Source of the DNA: a virus
IMG/VR virus record: IMGVR_UViG_3300028399_000017
Location: 1 to 36,529 of that record
Direction: 5' to 3' (one strand)
Length of the DNA: 36,529 nucleotides
Position numbers and translations under genes: made by a program. Each line of letters opens with the position of its first letter. The stretch's first letter is position 1. Below, piece after piece: positions 14,637 to 23,626 of this stretch. The notes beneath the pieces were generated by a model that was not told where the DNA came from, searched no databases, and saw only the letters and a list, made by a program, of their open reading frames with translations.

Positions 14637-16090
14637 CGAACGATCCCGTCATCAAAATTATCAACCATGGAGCGTAATTGACGGTCGATTGTTCCTCGCA
14701 GATCGGCTGCAACATCGTCAGCGTTCGTGGCCTGGGTGTGTATCGTCACGTCGCCAACGTTCACGGCCATGTTTTTAGACGTTAATGTTTTATTGTTGAT
14801 GCTGTTTGACGTGTAAGCGCCGACGTTTGACGCACCGGCGATCTGGAGGCTTCTGCTCGCCTTCAAAACCACGTCGTCATCACCGCCAAATCCCAACTTC
14901 TCCCTGAGCCATTTTCCTGCCGAGTCGCCGATGCTGATTATTTTTTCTAGGGCCTTTAGAGGTGATGTAAAAATGTCGTATAGGAACACTGCCAGGCCAC
15001 CCATGGCACCGACGAACAATTTAATGAATGCGGCAATATTTCTAATGATGTCACCAATGATAGGCCATTTTTTTTCTAGCTCGCCAGTCGCAGACTTGTT
15101 GCCGTCGAGAAACATCATTACGTCCTCGTATACCAGGGCGAACGCCGATCCTAGCCCCAGGACCAGCGTAATCAGGCGGACAATAGGGTTGGCCAAAATC
15201 GCCTTATTCAGCGCGACAATTGCGGGCAATGCTATTGCTCCAGCAACCGTCCCAATGCCGATGAAAAAACCGTGAACCAGGCTCTGATTTGAATCAATCC
15301 AGTCGCCCGCTTTTGTCAGTGTTTTGAATAAACTGGTGATTGATGGCAGCACGTCAACGAGGATTTCTTGCGCCGCGAACCCCATGACTTGTTTCAGATC
15401 AGACCACTGATCGTTGAATTTTTCGGCAATCTCGGTTGATTCTTTTGATGCGACGCCCAGTTCTCTTTGGCGTTTTATTGCGGCCTCCATTTCGCGCCTG
15501 CCGGATTGCAGGAGCAAAATCGTACCTTGGTCCAGCCCGAGTTTTTTTCCGAGGCCTGCGGATTGCGATTTGCTTAAACGCTCGAACGATTCCGCCAATT
15601 CTGGCAGAACACTTAGAGTGCTGCGGGCCTTGCCGTTTGCGTCAACAATAGAGATGCCAAGCTGATTGAAAAACGGAACAATTTCATTCGTCCCTTTGAC
15701 CGACGCGTCAATCATTTTTTCGTTTAGCGATGTTATTGATTGACGAAAACCATCAGCCGAGCCGCCTGCGCGGATGACAGCCTCCTCGTGCGCCTGCACG
15801 CTGCCAACACTCTCGTCAATTAGTTTCGAGAATTTGGCTAAATTGTCGAGCTGCATGGCTTTCGAGAACGTGCCAGTGACAGCCCTCTGCAACGTCAGGA
15901 CGCCAGCAACAGCACCAAGAGCGGCATGGCCCATGCGGGAAAAAGCCTGCCCTGATTTGTCACTAGACTCGACGCTCCTCTGCGCAGTTTTTTCTATGTT
16001 GTCGAGTTTTTTGTCTAGCTCAGAAACGTCTTTTTTGGCCTCGGCCGCGTCGGTCTCGAACAGTATAAAAAATTTATCCAGAATCGACAT
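14633..16090 (-). CDS. Tape measure protein (short)
   Basis: A 485-residue protein. The N terminus is a coiled coil (about 10-50, ETDAAEAKKDVSELDKKLDNIEKTAQRS). A long helical region follows, with a glycine-rich hydrophobic part at about 50-70, then three or four hydrophobic segments between about 275 and 385 (GFFIGIGTVAGAIALPAIVAL, ITLVLGLGSAFALVYE). This is the typical tape measure composition. It sets tail length, and 485 residues predicts a short tail. Its ATG is three bases after the stop of the chaperone frameshift product. Confidence 0.85.
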   Translation of the reverse strand: MSILDKFFILFETDAAEAKKDVSELDKKLDNIEKTAQRSVESSDKSGQAFSRMGHAALGAVAGVLTLQRAVTGTFSKAMQLDNLAKFSKLIDESVGSVQAHEEAVIRAGGSADGFRQSITSLNEKMIDASVKGTNEIVPFFNQLGISIVDANGKARSTLSVLPELAESFERLSKSQSAGLGKKLGLDQGTILLLQSGRREMEAAIKRQRELGVASKESTEIAEKFNDQWSDLKQVMGFAAQEILVDVLPSITSLFKTLTKAGDWIDSNQSLVHGFFIGIGTVAGAIALPAIVALNKAILANPIVRLITLVLGLGSAFALVYEDVMMFLDGNKSATGELEKKWPIIGDIIRNIAAFIKLFVGAMGGLAVFLYDIFTSPLKALEKIISIGDSAGKWLREKLGFGGDDDVVLKASRSLQIAGASNVGAYTSNSINNKTLTSKNMAVNVGDVTIHTQATNADDVAADLRGTIDRQLRSMVDNFDDGIVR

Positions 16091-16093
16091 GGC

Positions 16094-16327
16094 CTACCCA
16101 TTTTTTTCAGCGTGTTTTGCGGCAAGATATTCGTTGTATTTTGGGATCGCTACACATTCCCATAGAAGAAAAGCTTCTTCTAAAGTGTAGTCGTTTTTGA
16201 GTTCTCGGAGCGTTGCTTTTCCGTCTGCAACAATCGCCCCAATGAATCCGTCAATATTGACGAAATCCATCCCTTGGATTCCGCTTTCAATCCGTCCAAC
16301 AAAGCTGATATCTTGCCGTTCGCGAAA
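16094..16327 (-). CDS. Tail assembly chaperone T, -1 frameshift extension of the chaperone gene
   Basis: In the -1 frame relative to gene 16180-16632, an open 77-codon stretch runs from the slippery heptamer T TTT TTC (16330-16324) to TAG at 16094-16096. It encodes IDGFIGAIVADGKATLRELK and YTLEEAFLLWECVAIPKYNE, the composition of the second tail chaperone in this phage type. The zero-frame codons are exactly TTT and TTC, so slippage would give a fusion of about 179 residues. An in-frame ATG at 16270 could instead start a separate 58-residue protein, but it lacks a well-placed ribosome binding site. No start codon at the frame edge supports independent translation of the whole segment. Confidence 0.68.
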   Translation of the reverse strand, partial: FRERQDISFVGRIESGIQGMDFVNIDGFIGAIVADGKATLRELKNDYTLEEAFLLWECVAIPKYNEYLAAKHAEKNG

Positions 16328-16632
16328 AAAGAGCAGTTGTACTCCATCATCGCGATTTCCAGCCGCCCAAGGGTTTCCCAGTCGGGGATGTGATTATCTA
16401 CCAGCGTTCTGGTTTGCAGCGGCAGAGGTCCTGCGTCGGTCTCAACGGCAACGAAGGCCATCAGTTTCAGCATGATTTCCTCGTTCACTTTGTAGTCGCC
16501 GAGTTTCGGCATTGCCGACACAGGGTACTGCGCTATGATCTCTCGCCCAGCAACTGCCGGGAATTTTGAGATGATGTAATTGCGCTCACCACCGCCAGGC
16601 AGTTTTACGCTAATCGTTTTTGGTTCGAGCAT
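16180..16632 (-). CDS. Tail assembly chaperone G
   Basis: A 150-residue protein (MLEPKTISVKLPGGGERNYIISKFPAVAGREII...). It lies between the tube gene and the tape measure, as tail assembly chaperones do. Residues about 75-100 include VDNHIPDWETLGRLEIAMMEYN. The family keeps the tape measure soluble and recruits tube subunits. Codons 102-103 are TTT TTC within a slippery heptamer, so part of the ribosomes probably shift to the -1 frame. The ATG follows the tube gene stop without a gap. Confidence 0.75.
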   Translation of the reverse strand: MLEPKTISVKLPGGGERNYIISKFPAVAGREIIAQYPVSAMPKLGDYKVNEEIMLKLMAFVAVETDAGPLPLQTRTLVDNHIPDWETLGRLEIAMMEYNCSFFANGKISALLDGLKAESKGWISSILTDSLGRLLQTEKQRSENSKTTTL

Positions 16633-17076
16633 TTAGGCCCCCACTTTGTTTTCAAATGCGAACACATATGACCTGGTTTTTTTTCGACCGCTCTGCGCAG
16701 ACGAATTGATCATTTGCGCGTCCGTCATAATGCCGTCAGTCAGCATGTAGATTTCGTTGTCAGGGTAGACAACTATCGCCGTAATTTTGTCTTTAGCGCC
16801 GGTTTTTCCTCGCCCGATTCGGTTCATCTCCGCCAGCATGGACAGGTTTCTATCGTCATCTGAGCCAGGTATCAGATTCAGAATCATGGGTATCGGGCTT
16901 GCCGTTGCCCATGAGACCAAATCACCGTTCAGCCCCATAGCCTTGTCCGCAATCTGTATGCTCGCAGAGTCTAGCGGGTCTGCATCATCCGCAAACTGAT
17001 TGATATTGAATCCAATCGGGAACGTGTTCGACGCAATGATCTGAACCTGAACGCCTGTTGCTGAAATATCTGTCAT
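16633..17076 (-). CDS. Tail tube protein (DUF3277-like)
   Basis: A 147-residue protein with the DUF3277 layout: TFPIGFNINQFADDADPLDSASIQIADKAMGLNGDLVSW near the N terminus (about 13-51) and IVVYPDNEIYMLTDGIMTDAQMINSSAQSGRKKTRSYVFAFE at the C terminus. Those strands stack into the hexameric inner tube. It follows the sheath gene, the standard order. The ribosome binding site GGAGATTC precedes the ATG. Confidence 0.85.
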   Translation of the reverse strand: MTDISATGVQVQIIASNTFPIGFNINQFADDADPLDSASIQIADKAMGLNGDLVSWATASPIPMILNLIPGSDDDRNLSMLAEMNRIGRGKTGAKDKITAIVVYPDNEIYMLTDGIMTDAQMINSSAQSGRKKTRSYVFAFENKVGA

Positions 17077-17087
17077 TTCCGAATCTC

Positions 17088-18581
17088 CTAAATCATGATC
17101 TGAGTGCCGTTGACTTTACGAACTGCGTCGGCTTTCGCGTAAATCAACGTGTAATCGATTGAAAATTCACCGGGCGATCCCTCATTAACAACAGCGTCCA
17201 GCCAATAGCCAATTGACTGCACCTGACGCCATGCGTTCTCATCGCCAGTTACACTGGTGATGTACGCCTGCTGCGTCGGCGTCATCGGTTTGTCGATTGA
17301 AATAACGCCATTGAATTTTGCCTGATCGATGTTGTCCTGCAATATTCCCAGTATTTGGCTGCGCCCGGTATCGTTCGCCTGAATTGCAGGCATTGCAAGA
17401 AGCAGATTCATGATGGACGCAAAATTAGCATCTTTGAGCCACTGTTCATTTGCGTATGTGTTCATGTCCAGCGGATCGGATGACAGGCCCATCAGCAGAC
17501 CGCGCTGATAAAATCGCAACGAGGCCCCGGCCGATTGCGTTTCGCCATAATAGTTCATGCGCTGCGAATCGAGCGTATTCGAGTCGCTAGTTGATGTAAC
17601 TGTTGCAGACACTGGGAACGTCTGGAACATATAGTTTTGGTTTGAGTTGCGTTTTTTGTAATCAGTCGCGGCCAACACCATCATCGGCATCATTTCGTGA
17701 TATTCGTCGGCGACTGTTGCTGGTTTGATAGTGATGCCAGTGCCCGCAATGTCTTTCAGGACCTCGTAATAATCAGACGCATCGACCTCAAGAACGGAAT
17801 GATAAAACTGAAACATCACGTTCTGGTTTTTCGTCCATGTCGCTGCCTCGACCACCTCGTCAATTGATAGCGCAGGCATGAAAAGAAACGAGCCGAAATT
17901 GTTGTTGGCACCGGCGCTTTCAGTAAGAACGTCGGTCACCGATTCGATAGCAACTCCGTCAGACAGAATCGCATTATCCCATCCGATCAGCGACATTATT
18001 TCAGTTCCTGAGCCAGCGTTCGCAACCGAAATCACAGCAGGGCCAGTAGCTCCTCCGGTGAGATCAAACGATTTTCGCGTGACGTTGTATGTGACCGTTG
18101 CGCCGGTCCATTGAGCGCCTGCGTTAGCGGCACGAACAGCAGCCTGAAGCGTCGCCGCAACATCTGCCAACGTGAGGTCTGGAGTAAAGTCGATGCCGGT
18201 GATTACCTCGGTATCGACGCCCAGCGTGAGCGTTATCGCGCCATCAGAAGTCCCAGTAAACGATGCCAGCTGAAACTCATCAGGATCGCCGAAAATCTGA
18301 GGCGCTGTTGCTGCGTCGGCCCATCGTGCGAAGCTGATTTTTTTCGGTGATGTAATGGCCTTCGACACCCAACCGAAATAAAATATTGCTCGCAAATACT
18401 CCTCGGATTGCGTCCCGAAATAGTCGCCCACTGATGCCAGGTCGGTGAATTCATAAAATGATTTTGTTGGGACAAGCGGATTTGTGGTAAACAATCGCCC
18501 GATCAATTCTCTCGTCGGCACCAGCGCAGCGCCGCCAACACCGCTGACAATATCAACGTACTTTTTGAACGAAATGGCCAT
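17088..18581 (-). CDS. Tail sheath protein (DUF3383-like)
   Basis: A 497-residue protein of the DUF3383 sheath family. Visible are the N-terminal strand region with SKAITSPKKISFARWAD (about 72-88), a middle domain with the glycine/threonine-rich inserted part (about 95-210), and a C-terminal region with RMNYYGETQSAGASLRFYQRG (about 345-365) and the closing strand YTLIYAKADAVRKVNGTQIMI. The last element is the handshake arm that links sheath rings. Its presence makes the particle a contractile-tailed virus. Confidence 0.87.
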   Translation of the reverse strand: MAISFKKYVDIVSGVGGAALVPTRELIGRLFTTNPLVPTKSFYEFTDLASVGDYFGTQSEEYLRAIFYFGWVSKAITSPKKISFARWADAATAPQIFGDPDEFQLASFTGTSDGAITLTLGVDTEVITGIDFTPDLTLADVAATLQAAVRAANAGAQWTGATVTYNVTRKSFDLTGGATGPAVISVANAGSGTEIMSLIGWDNAILSDGVAIESVTDVLTESAGANNNFGSFLFMPALSIDEVVEAATWTKNQNVMFQFYHSVLEVDASDYYEVLKDIAGTGITIKPATVADEYHEMMPMMVLAATDYKKRNSNQNYMFQTFPVSATVTSTSDSNTLDSQRMNYYGETQSAGASLRFYQRGLLMGLSSDPLDMNTYANEQWLKDANFASIMNLLLAMPAIQANDTGRSQILGILQDNIDQAKFNGVISIDKPMTPTQQAYITSVTGDENAWRQVQSIGYWLDAVVNEGSPGEFSIDYTLIYAKADAVRKVNGTQIMI

Positions 18582-18594
18582 GTTCTACATCCCT

Positions 18595-19140
18595 CTAAAT
18601 GTTGTGGGCGGCTGAATTTACAGTCGTCGTTGCCGGAGCTGTTGACGCAATCGTTTGATTATATGTCAAAATGAAATCGAATGACGGGAATTGTTCGTAC
18701 TGATCGTAGTCGTTGATTTCGATTGGGTTTCTGATGTCGGTTATGCGAAGTATGCCGATTCGGCTGTCCAGCAGTGACTGCCTTGCTGCCGATGCCTGCA
18801 AAATTGCGGAACATTTTTCAGCAATGTCGTATGCCGTCAGTGATGCCGAGTCCTTCACGTCACGTTGAATCGTGGCGGTTAGTTGAAATGTTGCCTCTAT
18901 CCAGTAGTTATCTGTCACGTCGAAATTGTCATTTGCCACGCTGTATTCAGCAGAGCGGCCCTGTGACGCATATCTCCGAGCCGCCACTTTGAACAAATAG
19001 ATCGAGTCGTCGAGCGAGGCACCCTGAGCGCGAGGCTGGAACGACTGACGAATTTTTACATCAGCATGCCCGTTGCTATCCAGCCCGGACCGCAAAACAG
19101 GAATCAGCGAGCGCCATACGTCAGCCTCGGTCACGGGCAA
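18595..19140 (-). CDS. Tail terminator/neck-type protein (LIC_12616-like)
   Basis: A 181-residue protein (MPVTEADVWRSLIPVLRSGLDSNGHADVKIRQSFQPRAQG...). The position before the sheath gene and the stretch YWIEATFQLTATI with SLTAYDIAEKCSAILQAS fit the LIC_12616-type family, whose members probably terminate or join the tail tube and sheath. The C-terminal strand FDFILTYNQTIAS is typical. It overlaps the preceding gene by 20 bases. Assignment is by position and general pattern. Confidence 0.62.
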   Translation of the reverse strand: MPVTEADVWRSLIPVLRSGLDSNGHADVKIRQSFQPRAQGASLDDSIYLFKVAARRYASQGRSAEYSVANDNFDVTDNYWIEATFQLTATIQRDVKDSASLTAYDIAEKCSAILQASAARQSLLDSRIGILRITDIRNPIEINDYDQYEQFPSFDFILTYNQTIASTAPATTTVNSAAHNI

Positions 19141-19495
19141 TTTCCACGCACAGCACGCCCGCCCATCCGTCCTGCGATGACCAGTCGTTCTCTGACATCA
19201 CCTGAAACGTTCTGCCATCGTATTTGACGATATCGCCCGAGCTATCGCGGCCAACACCAACAACCGGATCGCTAGAATAAACCGTGATGTAGTTTCTTTT
19301 TCGATCCAGTCCCTGCGAATTGTAGACACTGCGCGGCACGGGCTGGACGCTGCCCGACACCGGCACTTCACAATCATACTGCGGAATGTCGTTGCCGATA
19401 TCGTTGATCTCACGACGAACGAATTTTTTCAGACCGAACTGCTGTTGCCCGATAATTGACAACGCCTGGTTTAACAGATTGCCGCCGGGGATCAT
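19121..19495 (-). CDS. Head-tail connector or tail completion protein
   Basis: A 124-residue protein. I used the ATG at 19495 (MIPGGNLLNQALSIIG) because it overlaps the previous stop as ATGA; the ORF extended to 19519 has no ribosome binding site. It is beta-rich (YDCEVPVSGSVQPVPRSVY, RNYITVYSSDPVVGVGRD). Its place between the tail completion and terminator genes suggests a neck component, but no named family is recognised. Confidence 0.58.
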   Translation of the reverse strand: MIPGGNLLNQALSIIGQQQFGLKKFVRREINDIGNDIPQYDCEVPVSGSVQPVPRSVYNSQGLDRKRNYITVYSSDPVVGVGRDSSGDIVKYDGRTFQVMSENDWSSQDGWAGVLCVEIARDRG

Positions 19496-19980
19496 TTGCC
19501 GATCACCACTGAAGTGCAAGTGTTCATCATGATCGCAGTCTCGATAAGTGGCTTTGTGAGGCTGCCAACGGTTTTGCCATCGGCAAGTTTCCGTTGACGC
19601 GCTTTGATTGTTGAATCCTGGATCGGCGGTGACTGCAAAGTGGCTATTTTTTTGCGCACATCACCGGATGCGGCTATTCCCAGCCCGTCCATAATGTCGT
19701 AGGCGGTAGCATTCCCCGCGAGCGCGGCACGTGCGCCTGACGCGGCGAGCGCGGCCCATTCTGAGCTTTTTTCAATGACCGTGGTGCGCATAAAGGAGCG
19801 CGGTGGTATGCCGTTGCTGGGTGATCCGAATTCCTGAATCGTCGCAACATACGCAACCGGGGTGCCATCGCCGTAGTTGTTTCCAGCGAACCAGCCGACC
19901 TGCGTTTTCATGCGATGAGCGCCGAGCGCGACTTTTATGTTGTCGCCAACTTTACCCCTTTGGCGAATCACGCGGCCCAT
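19492..19980 (-). CDS. Tail completion protein (gpS/HK97 gp10-like)
   Basis: A 162-residue basic protein starting MGRVIRQRGKVGDNIKVALGAH. The segment VAYVATIQEFGSPSNGIPPRSFMRTTV (about 44-70) is the hallmark of phage virion morphogenesis proteins that complete the head-tail joint, followed by helices and IATLQSPPIQDSTIKARQRK. I chose ATG 19980, which overlaps the preceding stop as TAATG, over the longer frame to 20106. Confidence 0.75.
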   Translation of the reverse strand: MGRVIRQRGKVGDNIKVALGAHRMKTQVGWFAGNNYGDGTPVAYVATIQEFGSPSNGIPPRSFMRTTVIEKSSEWAALAASGARAALAGNATAYDIMDGLGIAASGDVRKKIATLQSPPIQDSTIKARQRKLADGKTVGSLTKPLIETAIMMNTCTSVVIGK

Positions 19981-20411
19981 TAAAAAGAGCCGCCGACCTT
20001 GCGGAAGGCGGCGGTTTCTGGCCGACCGCCGATGTAAAAACCACCGACGGAATTTGACGCCAACATAGCCTGGAGCTGGGTTCCGTATGGCGTTAGGCTC
20101 AGCCACCAGGCGAACTGGTTCCGGGCGGGAGGGGGAGTCAGGGAGACCGAAACTTTATCCACACCGGCGGACTGAACGTAACCAGGCGTCTGGCCAGCCT
20201 GGATCATTATAGAGAGTTTCATTAAATGGGCAACCATCAGATTAATAGCTGCTCTCCGACAATCGCCGGAGAGCGAGCCATAGTCTTCATTGCTGATATA
20301 GCAGATAGCGCTGTTCCAGAACGTTTGAATCTCAGCGTCAGTGTAAACATTTGGGTCTACGAACGCCTCGAAGCTGTTTCTGAACTCATCGATATCAAGC
20401 TCAATCGCCAT
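19980..20411 (-). CDS. Head-tail adaptor (DUF4054-like)
   Basis: A 143-residue protein with the DUF4054 pattern: FVDPNVYTDAEIQTFWNSAICYIS (about 17-40), a helical middle with RRAAINLMVAHLMKLS, then GVDKVSVSLTPPPARNQFAWWLSLTPYGTQLQAML (about 83-117). The family forms the adaptor ring on the portal. It follows the capsid gene and a small linker gene, the usual place. Confidence 0.82.
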   Translation of the reverse strand: MAIELDIDEFRNSFEAFVDPNVYTDAEIQTFWNSAICYISNEDYGSLSGDCRRAAINLMVAHLMKLSIMIQAGQTPGYVQSAGVDKVSVSLTPPPARNQFAWWLSLTPYGTQLQAMLASNSVGGFYIGGRPETAAFRKVGGSF

Positions 20412-20412
20412 T

Positions 20413-20793
20413 TTATTTGCTCAGCTCAGCCTTTTTTTTGCCCTCTGATTTCAGTTTCGATGGGGTGAGCGGCGCTGATTTGTCCTCCCCCTGATCGTCC
20501 GCGATTTTTTTGACCTCGGATTCTGAGGGGTTTTTGTTCAGGATTTTTAGAAACCCGCGCTTCAGGTGACGGCTAAACTGCGGGCAGTCACGCTGCAACA
20601 TTTCGAGCTGCTGATCGCTGATCTCGGTCACGACGCCGTAGGGCGTAATGACACGTTTATCGGCGACGCCCGCGCCGCCTTTAATCAGCACGACGCTACG
20701 TTTTTTGGGCAGGTCGTTGCCAGTTTTTCCGGCCTCCTCCCAAACAGTGTAGGCGTTATCACACGCCAGTTTTGAGCAGATGTATTTTGCCAT
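20413..20793 (-). CDS. Hypothetical head protein, 126 aa
   Basis: A 126-residue protein with a short Cys-containing N-terminal motif (YICSKLACDNAYTVWEEAG) and a lysine-rich C terminus (about 95-126). Residues 30-50 (KRSVVLIKGGAGVADKRVITPYG) are conserved-looking beta strands. It sits two bases after the capsid gene. It may be an accessory head protein. No specific family is recognised. Confidence 0.6.
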   Translation of the reverse strand: MAKYICSKLACDNAYTVWEEAGKTGNDLPKKRSVVLIKGGAGVADKRVITPYGVVTEISDQQLEMLQRDCPQFSRHLKRGFLKILNKNPSESEVKKIADDQGEDKSAPLTPSKLKSEGKKKAELSK

Positions 20794-20795
20794 TT

Positions 20796-21923
20796 TTAAA
20801 TCCCCGTTCCTCGATAAACCAGATACGGGCGTTTTGTCAGAATGCCCGCTGTCGCGTTAGTGAAATCCTCGATGTACGCCTTCGCCTGCTGCTCAACGCC
20901 CAGCGTCTGGAATTTCGCAGGAACAACCTGGGTGAAGGTGCGTCCGTCATCAGTTGAGTCGCCGGGCGCAGACTCGGCATACATGTAGAAAACGTTGTCG
21001 CCGCCATTCGCGCCGTCCAGTTCTGGAGCCGAGATTACGCGAATATTGGGGTAGTTTTCCTTCAGCCACTCGTTCACGCTGTTGCCGTATGATGATGTGG
21101 TTGTCAACGTTTCACGGGCAGATGTTGGCAATGCCAGCGTTACTGGAGTCGATGCAGGGTCTATTGTGTCCTGAGACTGCACGCGCAGTGCCGCCAGCGC
21201 CGTGCGGATATCTGCGGTGATTTCAAGAAACGTTTTTGTCGTCCACTCAGTAGTTGCGCCGCCGCCAGCAGGAACGGCGACATACGCAGGAAGTGCCGGG
21301 TCATTCAGAAACCCATACGTGCGATTGTCGCCGTTGTTGTAGCCGAAAAATCCGACGCGGTTACGTGCGATCTCCAGTGCCGACGCTGCTGCAATACGTT
21401 TTGCGTCCGCGCTGTTCATCAAAATTGCGGTTGCACGCGCCTCTTCGAGACGACCAACGCGCAGGCCCTCTTCAAACCGAACGATATTCCGTTCTTCATA
21501 AACGACGTTCCAGCTAGACATCGGCACGTTCGTGTAATCGCCGTAAGGCGACGCCTCGCCGACATGCTCCAAAACGCCCTGGATGATGCTTTTGTCCTCC
21601 CATTTTGCCTGGGTGACAAGGCCGACTAAATCATCAATTTTTCGCGCGGCCGTTTCAACTTTTACGAACCCCGGCAGCCATCGCTGTAAATACTGGATTG
21701 GGGTAGTAACGCCGCCGCCGGTCATTGCCGGGGTGATAGCGGCATCCATTCCTAGCGACTGGCCTGCGCCAAACGGGCCAATCGCCATTTTTCGCAGGTC
21801 GTTTTCGTCGAGACAAATGCCCAGCTTGCGCAAATCGCGATACGCCGAAACATCATCGGCAGTGATATTCAGCGGCGCAACGTCACGAGGGCCGATGCTG
21901 TGGATTTCTGGTTGTTCGATCAT
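20796..21923 (-). CDS. Major capsid protein (DUF2184-like)
   Basis: A 375-residue protein of HK97-fold type in the DUF2184 family. Visible are the N-arm (about 1-60), then TPIQYLQRWLPGFVKVETAARKIDDLVG (about 75-102), EDKSIIQGVLEHVGEASPYGDYTNVPMSSWN (the E-loop region, about 109-139) and a middle NRVGFFGYNNGDNRTYGFLNDP-type core (about 187-208). The end carries a beta-rich tail. It builds the icosahedral head. Position after the protease/scaffold and decoration genes agrees. Confidence 0.87.
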   Translation of the reverse strand: MIEQPEIHSIGPRDVAPLNITADDVSAYRDLRKLGICLDENDLRKMAIGPFGAGQSLGMDAAITPAMTGGGVTTPIQYLQRWLPGFVKVETAARKIDDLVGLVTQAKWEDKSIIQGVLEHVGEASPYGDYTNVPMSSWNVVYEERNIVRFEEGLRVGRLEEARATAILMNSADAKRIAAASALEIARNRVGFFGYNNGDNRTYGFLNDPALPAYVAVPAGGGATTEWTTKTFLEITADIRTALAALRVQSQDTIDPASTPVTLALPTSARETLTTTSSYGNSVNEWLKENYPNIRVISAPELDGANGGDNVFYMYAESAPGDSTDDGRTFTQVVPAKFQTLGVEQQAKAYIEDFTNATAGILTKRPYLVYRGTGI

Positions 21924-21934
21924 GTGATAGCCCT

Positions 21935-22438
21935 CTATTCAGCCTCAGTCAGTGTGATGATCGCCGGGCCAACACCTGCAACCGTTTTGTAATCAATTTT
22001 CGCGTTTGCGATTTGGGTTTGTCCGCCGCCAGCCACGCCAGACCCTAAAGCGCCTGTTGCATCGACGTAGAAAACACCCTCGCCAATAGCGCCGGTGCCA
22101 ACGATTGACAAATTCACGGGAATAGTGCCCATGGTCATCAGCTCGCCCTCGACGTTATCAGCAATGTCGAGCGTTGGAGAAAGTGCTCCAGCCGAGCCGC
22201 CCTCGCTCGCGTAGGCTTTCGGGTTTACCAAAATCCCTGCGAACGCCCCACCTCCTGCAGAACCTGCGGCGCATGCGTCGTCGCGACCGGCGATGCGCGT
22301 GTATGCAAATCCAACAGTGTTGGGGGTCGCGCCGTTGGAATCGACGATCATATTGCGCGCACGAACGGGGCCGTCATACAGGATTTCGCCAATGATGAAC
22401 GACGCCTGGTCGCTACGGACTGTTGTTTGGAATGACAT
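21935..22438 (-). CDS. Capsid decoration/cement protein (Gp24-like)
   Basis: A 167-residue beta-rich protein with glycine and alanine turns (IVDSNGATPNTVGFAYTR, NVEGELMTMGTIPVNLSIVG). Length and position between the DUF2213 gene and the capsid gene fit phage structural cement proteins that stabilise the capsid. The stop of the DUF2213 gene overlaps its start by one base. Confidence 0.75.
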   Translation of the reverse strand: MSFQTTVRSDQASFIIGEILYDGPVRARNMIVDSNGATPNTVGFAYTRIAGRDDACAAGSAGGGAFAGILVNPKAYASEGGSAGALSPTLDIADNVEGELMTMGTIPVNLSIVGTGAIGEGVFYVDATGALGSGVAGGGQTQIANAKIDYKTVAGVGPAIITLTEAE

Positions 22439-23610
22439 TAGCGCTCTCCGTTCAAGTAGTTAGTAATGGTGTCTGATTTGCCTGGCTCTTTGCCGTCCAA
22501 CCCAAAACCCTGCGTGCTCGGCTCGCGGTTATGGAGGAATCCGGACAGCGCCGCGATTTCCTCGCCATCCTCACATTTCACCCCGATTTTCTCGACGCCG
22601 TATTTTGCAACATCGGTCAGCGTCATGTCGGAGTGATCGAACACGCCCACAAAATCTGACAGTTGTTTTGCCAGGGCGTCGCGTTTAGAAATGCTGGCCA
22701 GCATGGTCTTCATACCGTCGGCCTCGATTGAGTCAACCGTAGCCTGTAGATTGTCAAGCTGTTTTTTCAGCTCCTGATTTTCGTCGGCGAGAACGTCGGC
22801 GGCATCCATGGCCTTGCCGTCTTTTTTGTCGTCCTTTTTGTCGTCGTCTTCGGCCTTATTTTTGCCGTCGTCGTCAGAATCAGCGGCTTTCGGCGTCATG
22901 GATTTCATTGCTGCACAACACTCGGTCATGGTTTTACAGCACTCGGCCATGACTTTGCAGCACTGCTCGATGCTCATCGCATCCTCTGCTGTGTCATCAG
23001 GCTTTTTATCGTCCGGTTTTTTATCGTCGGGTTTTGGCATTAGAAAATCCTTATGGTCAATGGTGAATGTGAACGCCTGGGCCTCGTCCATTACAGACAC
23101 GTCCGGCCCCATCCTGCCCTCATCGACTGACGCCAGGTGGTTGCCTCTAATCGTGTGTTGTATCACATCGTATGCGATCCCGTCAAAAACGCCGGGTTCT
23201 AGGCGGTACAGGCACCTGTAGCCGCAACTGAGCTCAGTTTTGCCCTGGTCCACATCTCCCATCAGTGATGTTGAAAAAACTTTGATATTTCCTTTGAGGG
23301 TTTGATCGGGTTCGTCAAAGAACACATCCTCACCAATCACGCCCTCAACGCCTTTTTCCTCTGCCGGGGTAAATCCATCACCCAGCATCTCGTGGTTGTC
23401 AATCCACGGCAGTAATTTAAACGACTCTATACATTCGGGGTGTTTTAGCTCGTCAGCGGGTCGATAGACGCTGTATGTTTTTCCTGGATCGAGGCCCATT
23501 TTGCCGTCGGCATCTATGCTCGATCCCAAGTACTGAAAAACACCGGCTTTTGATAGCGGATTGTTTTTGATCTCGTACCAGCCGTTTAGGTCGGGGACTC
23601 TAGCTGTCAT
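22438..23610 (-). CDS. Capsid maturation protease/scaffold (DUF2213-like)
   Basis: A 390-residue protein. The N-terminal part (about 1-175) resembles DUF2213 proteins, which combine protease and scaffold roles ([60 protein letters not shown]). A lysine/aspartate-rich linker, a run of paired cysteines and a C-terminal scaffold-like coiled coil (about 275-315) follow. The protein should direct capsid assembly and be removed or cleaved. It is encoded upstream of cement and capsid genes, as expected. Confidence 0.8.
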   Translation of the reverse strand: MTARVPDLNGWYEIKNNPLSKAGVFQYLGSSIDADGKMGLDPGKTYSVYRPADELKHPECIESFKLLPWIDNHEMLGDGFTPAEEKGVEGVIGEDVFFDEPDQTLKGNIKVFSTSLMGDVDQGKTELSCGYRCLYRLEPGVFDGIAYDVIQHTIRGNHLASVDEGRMGPDVSVMDEAQAFTFTIDHKDFLMPKPDDKKPDDKKPDDTAEDAMSIEQCCKVMAECCKTMTECCAAMKSMTPKAADSDDDGKNKAEDDDKKDDKKDGKAMDAADVLADENQELKKQLDNLQATVDSIEADGMKTMLASISKRDALAKQLSDFVGVFDHSDMTLTDVAKYGVEKIGVKCEDGEEIAALSGFLHNREPSTQGFGLDGKEPGKSDTITNYLNGER

Positions 23611-23626
23611 CGTGAAAACTCCTTAC

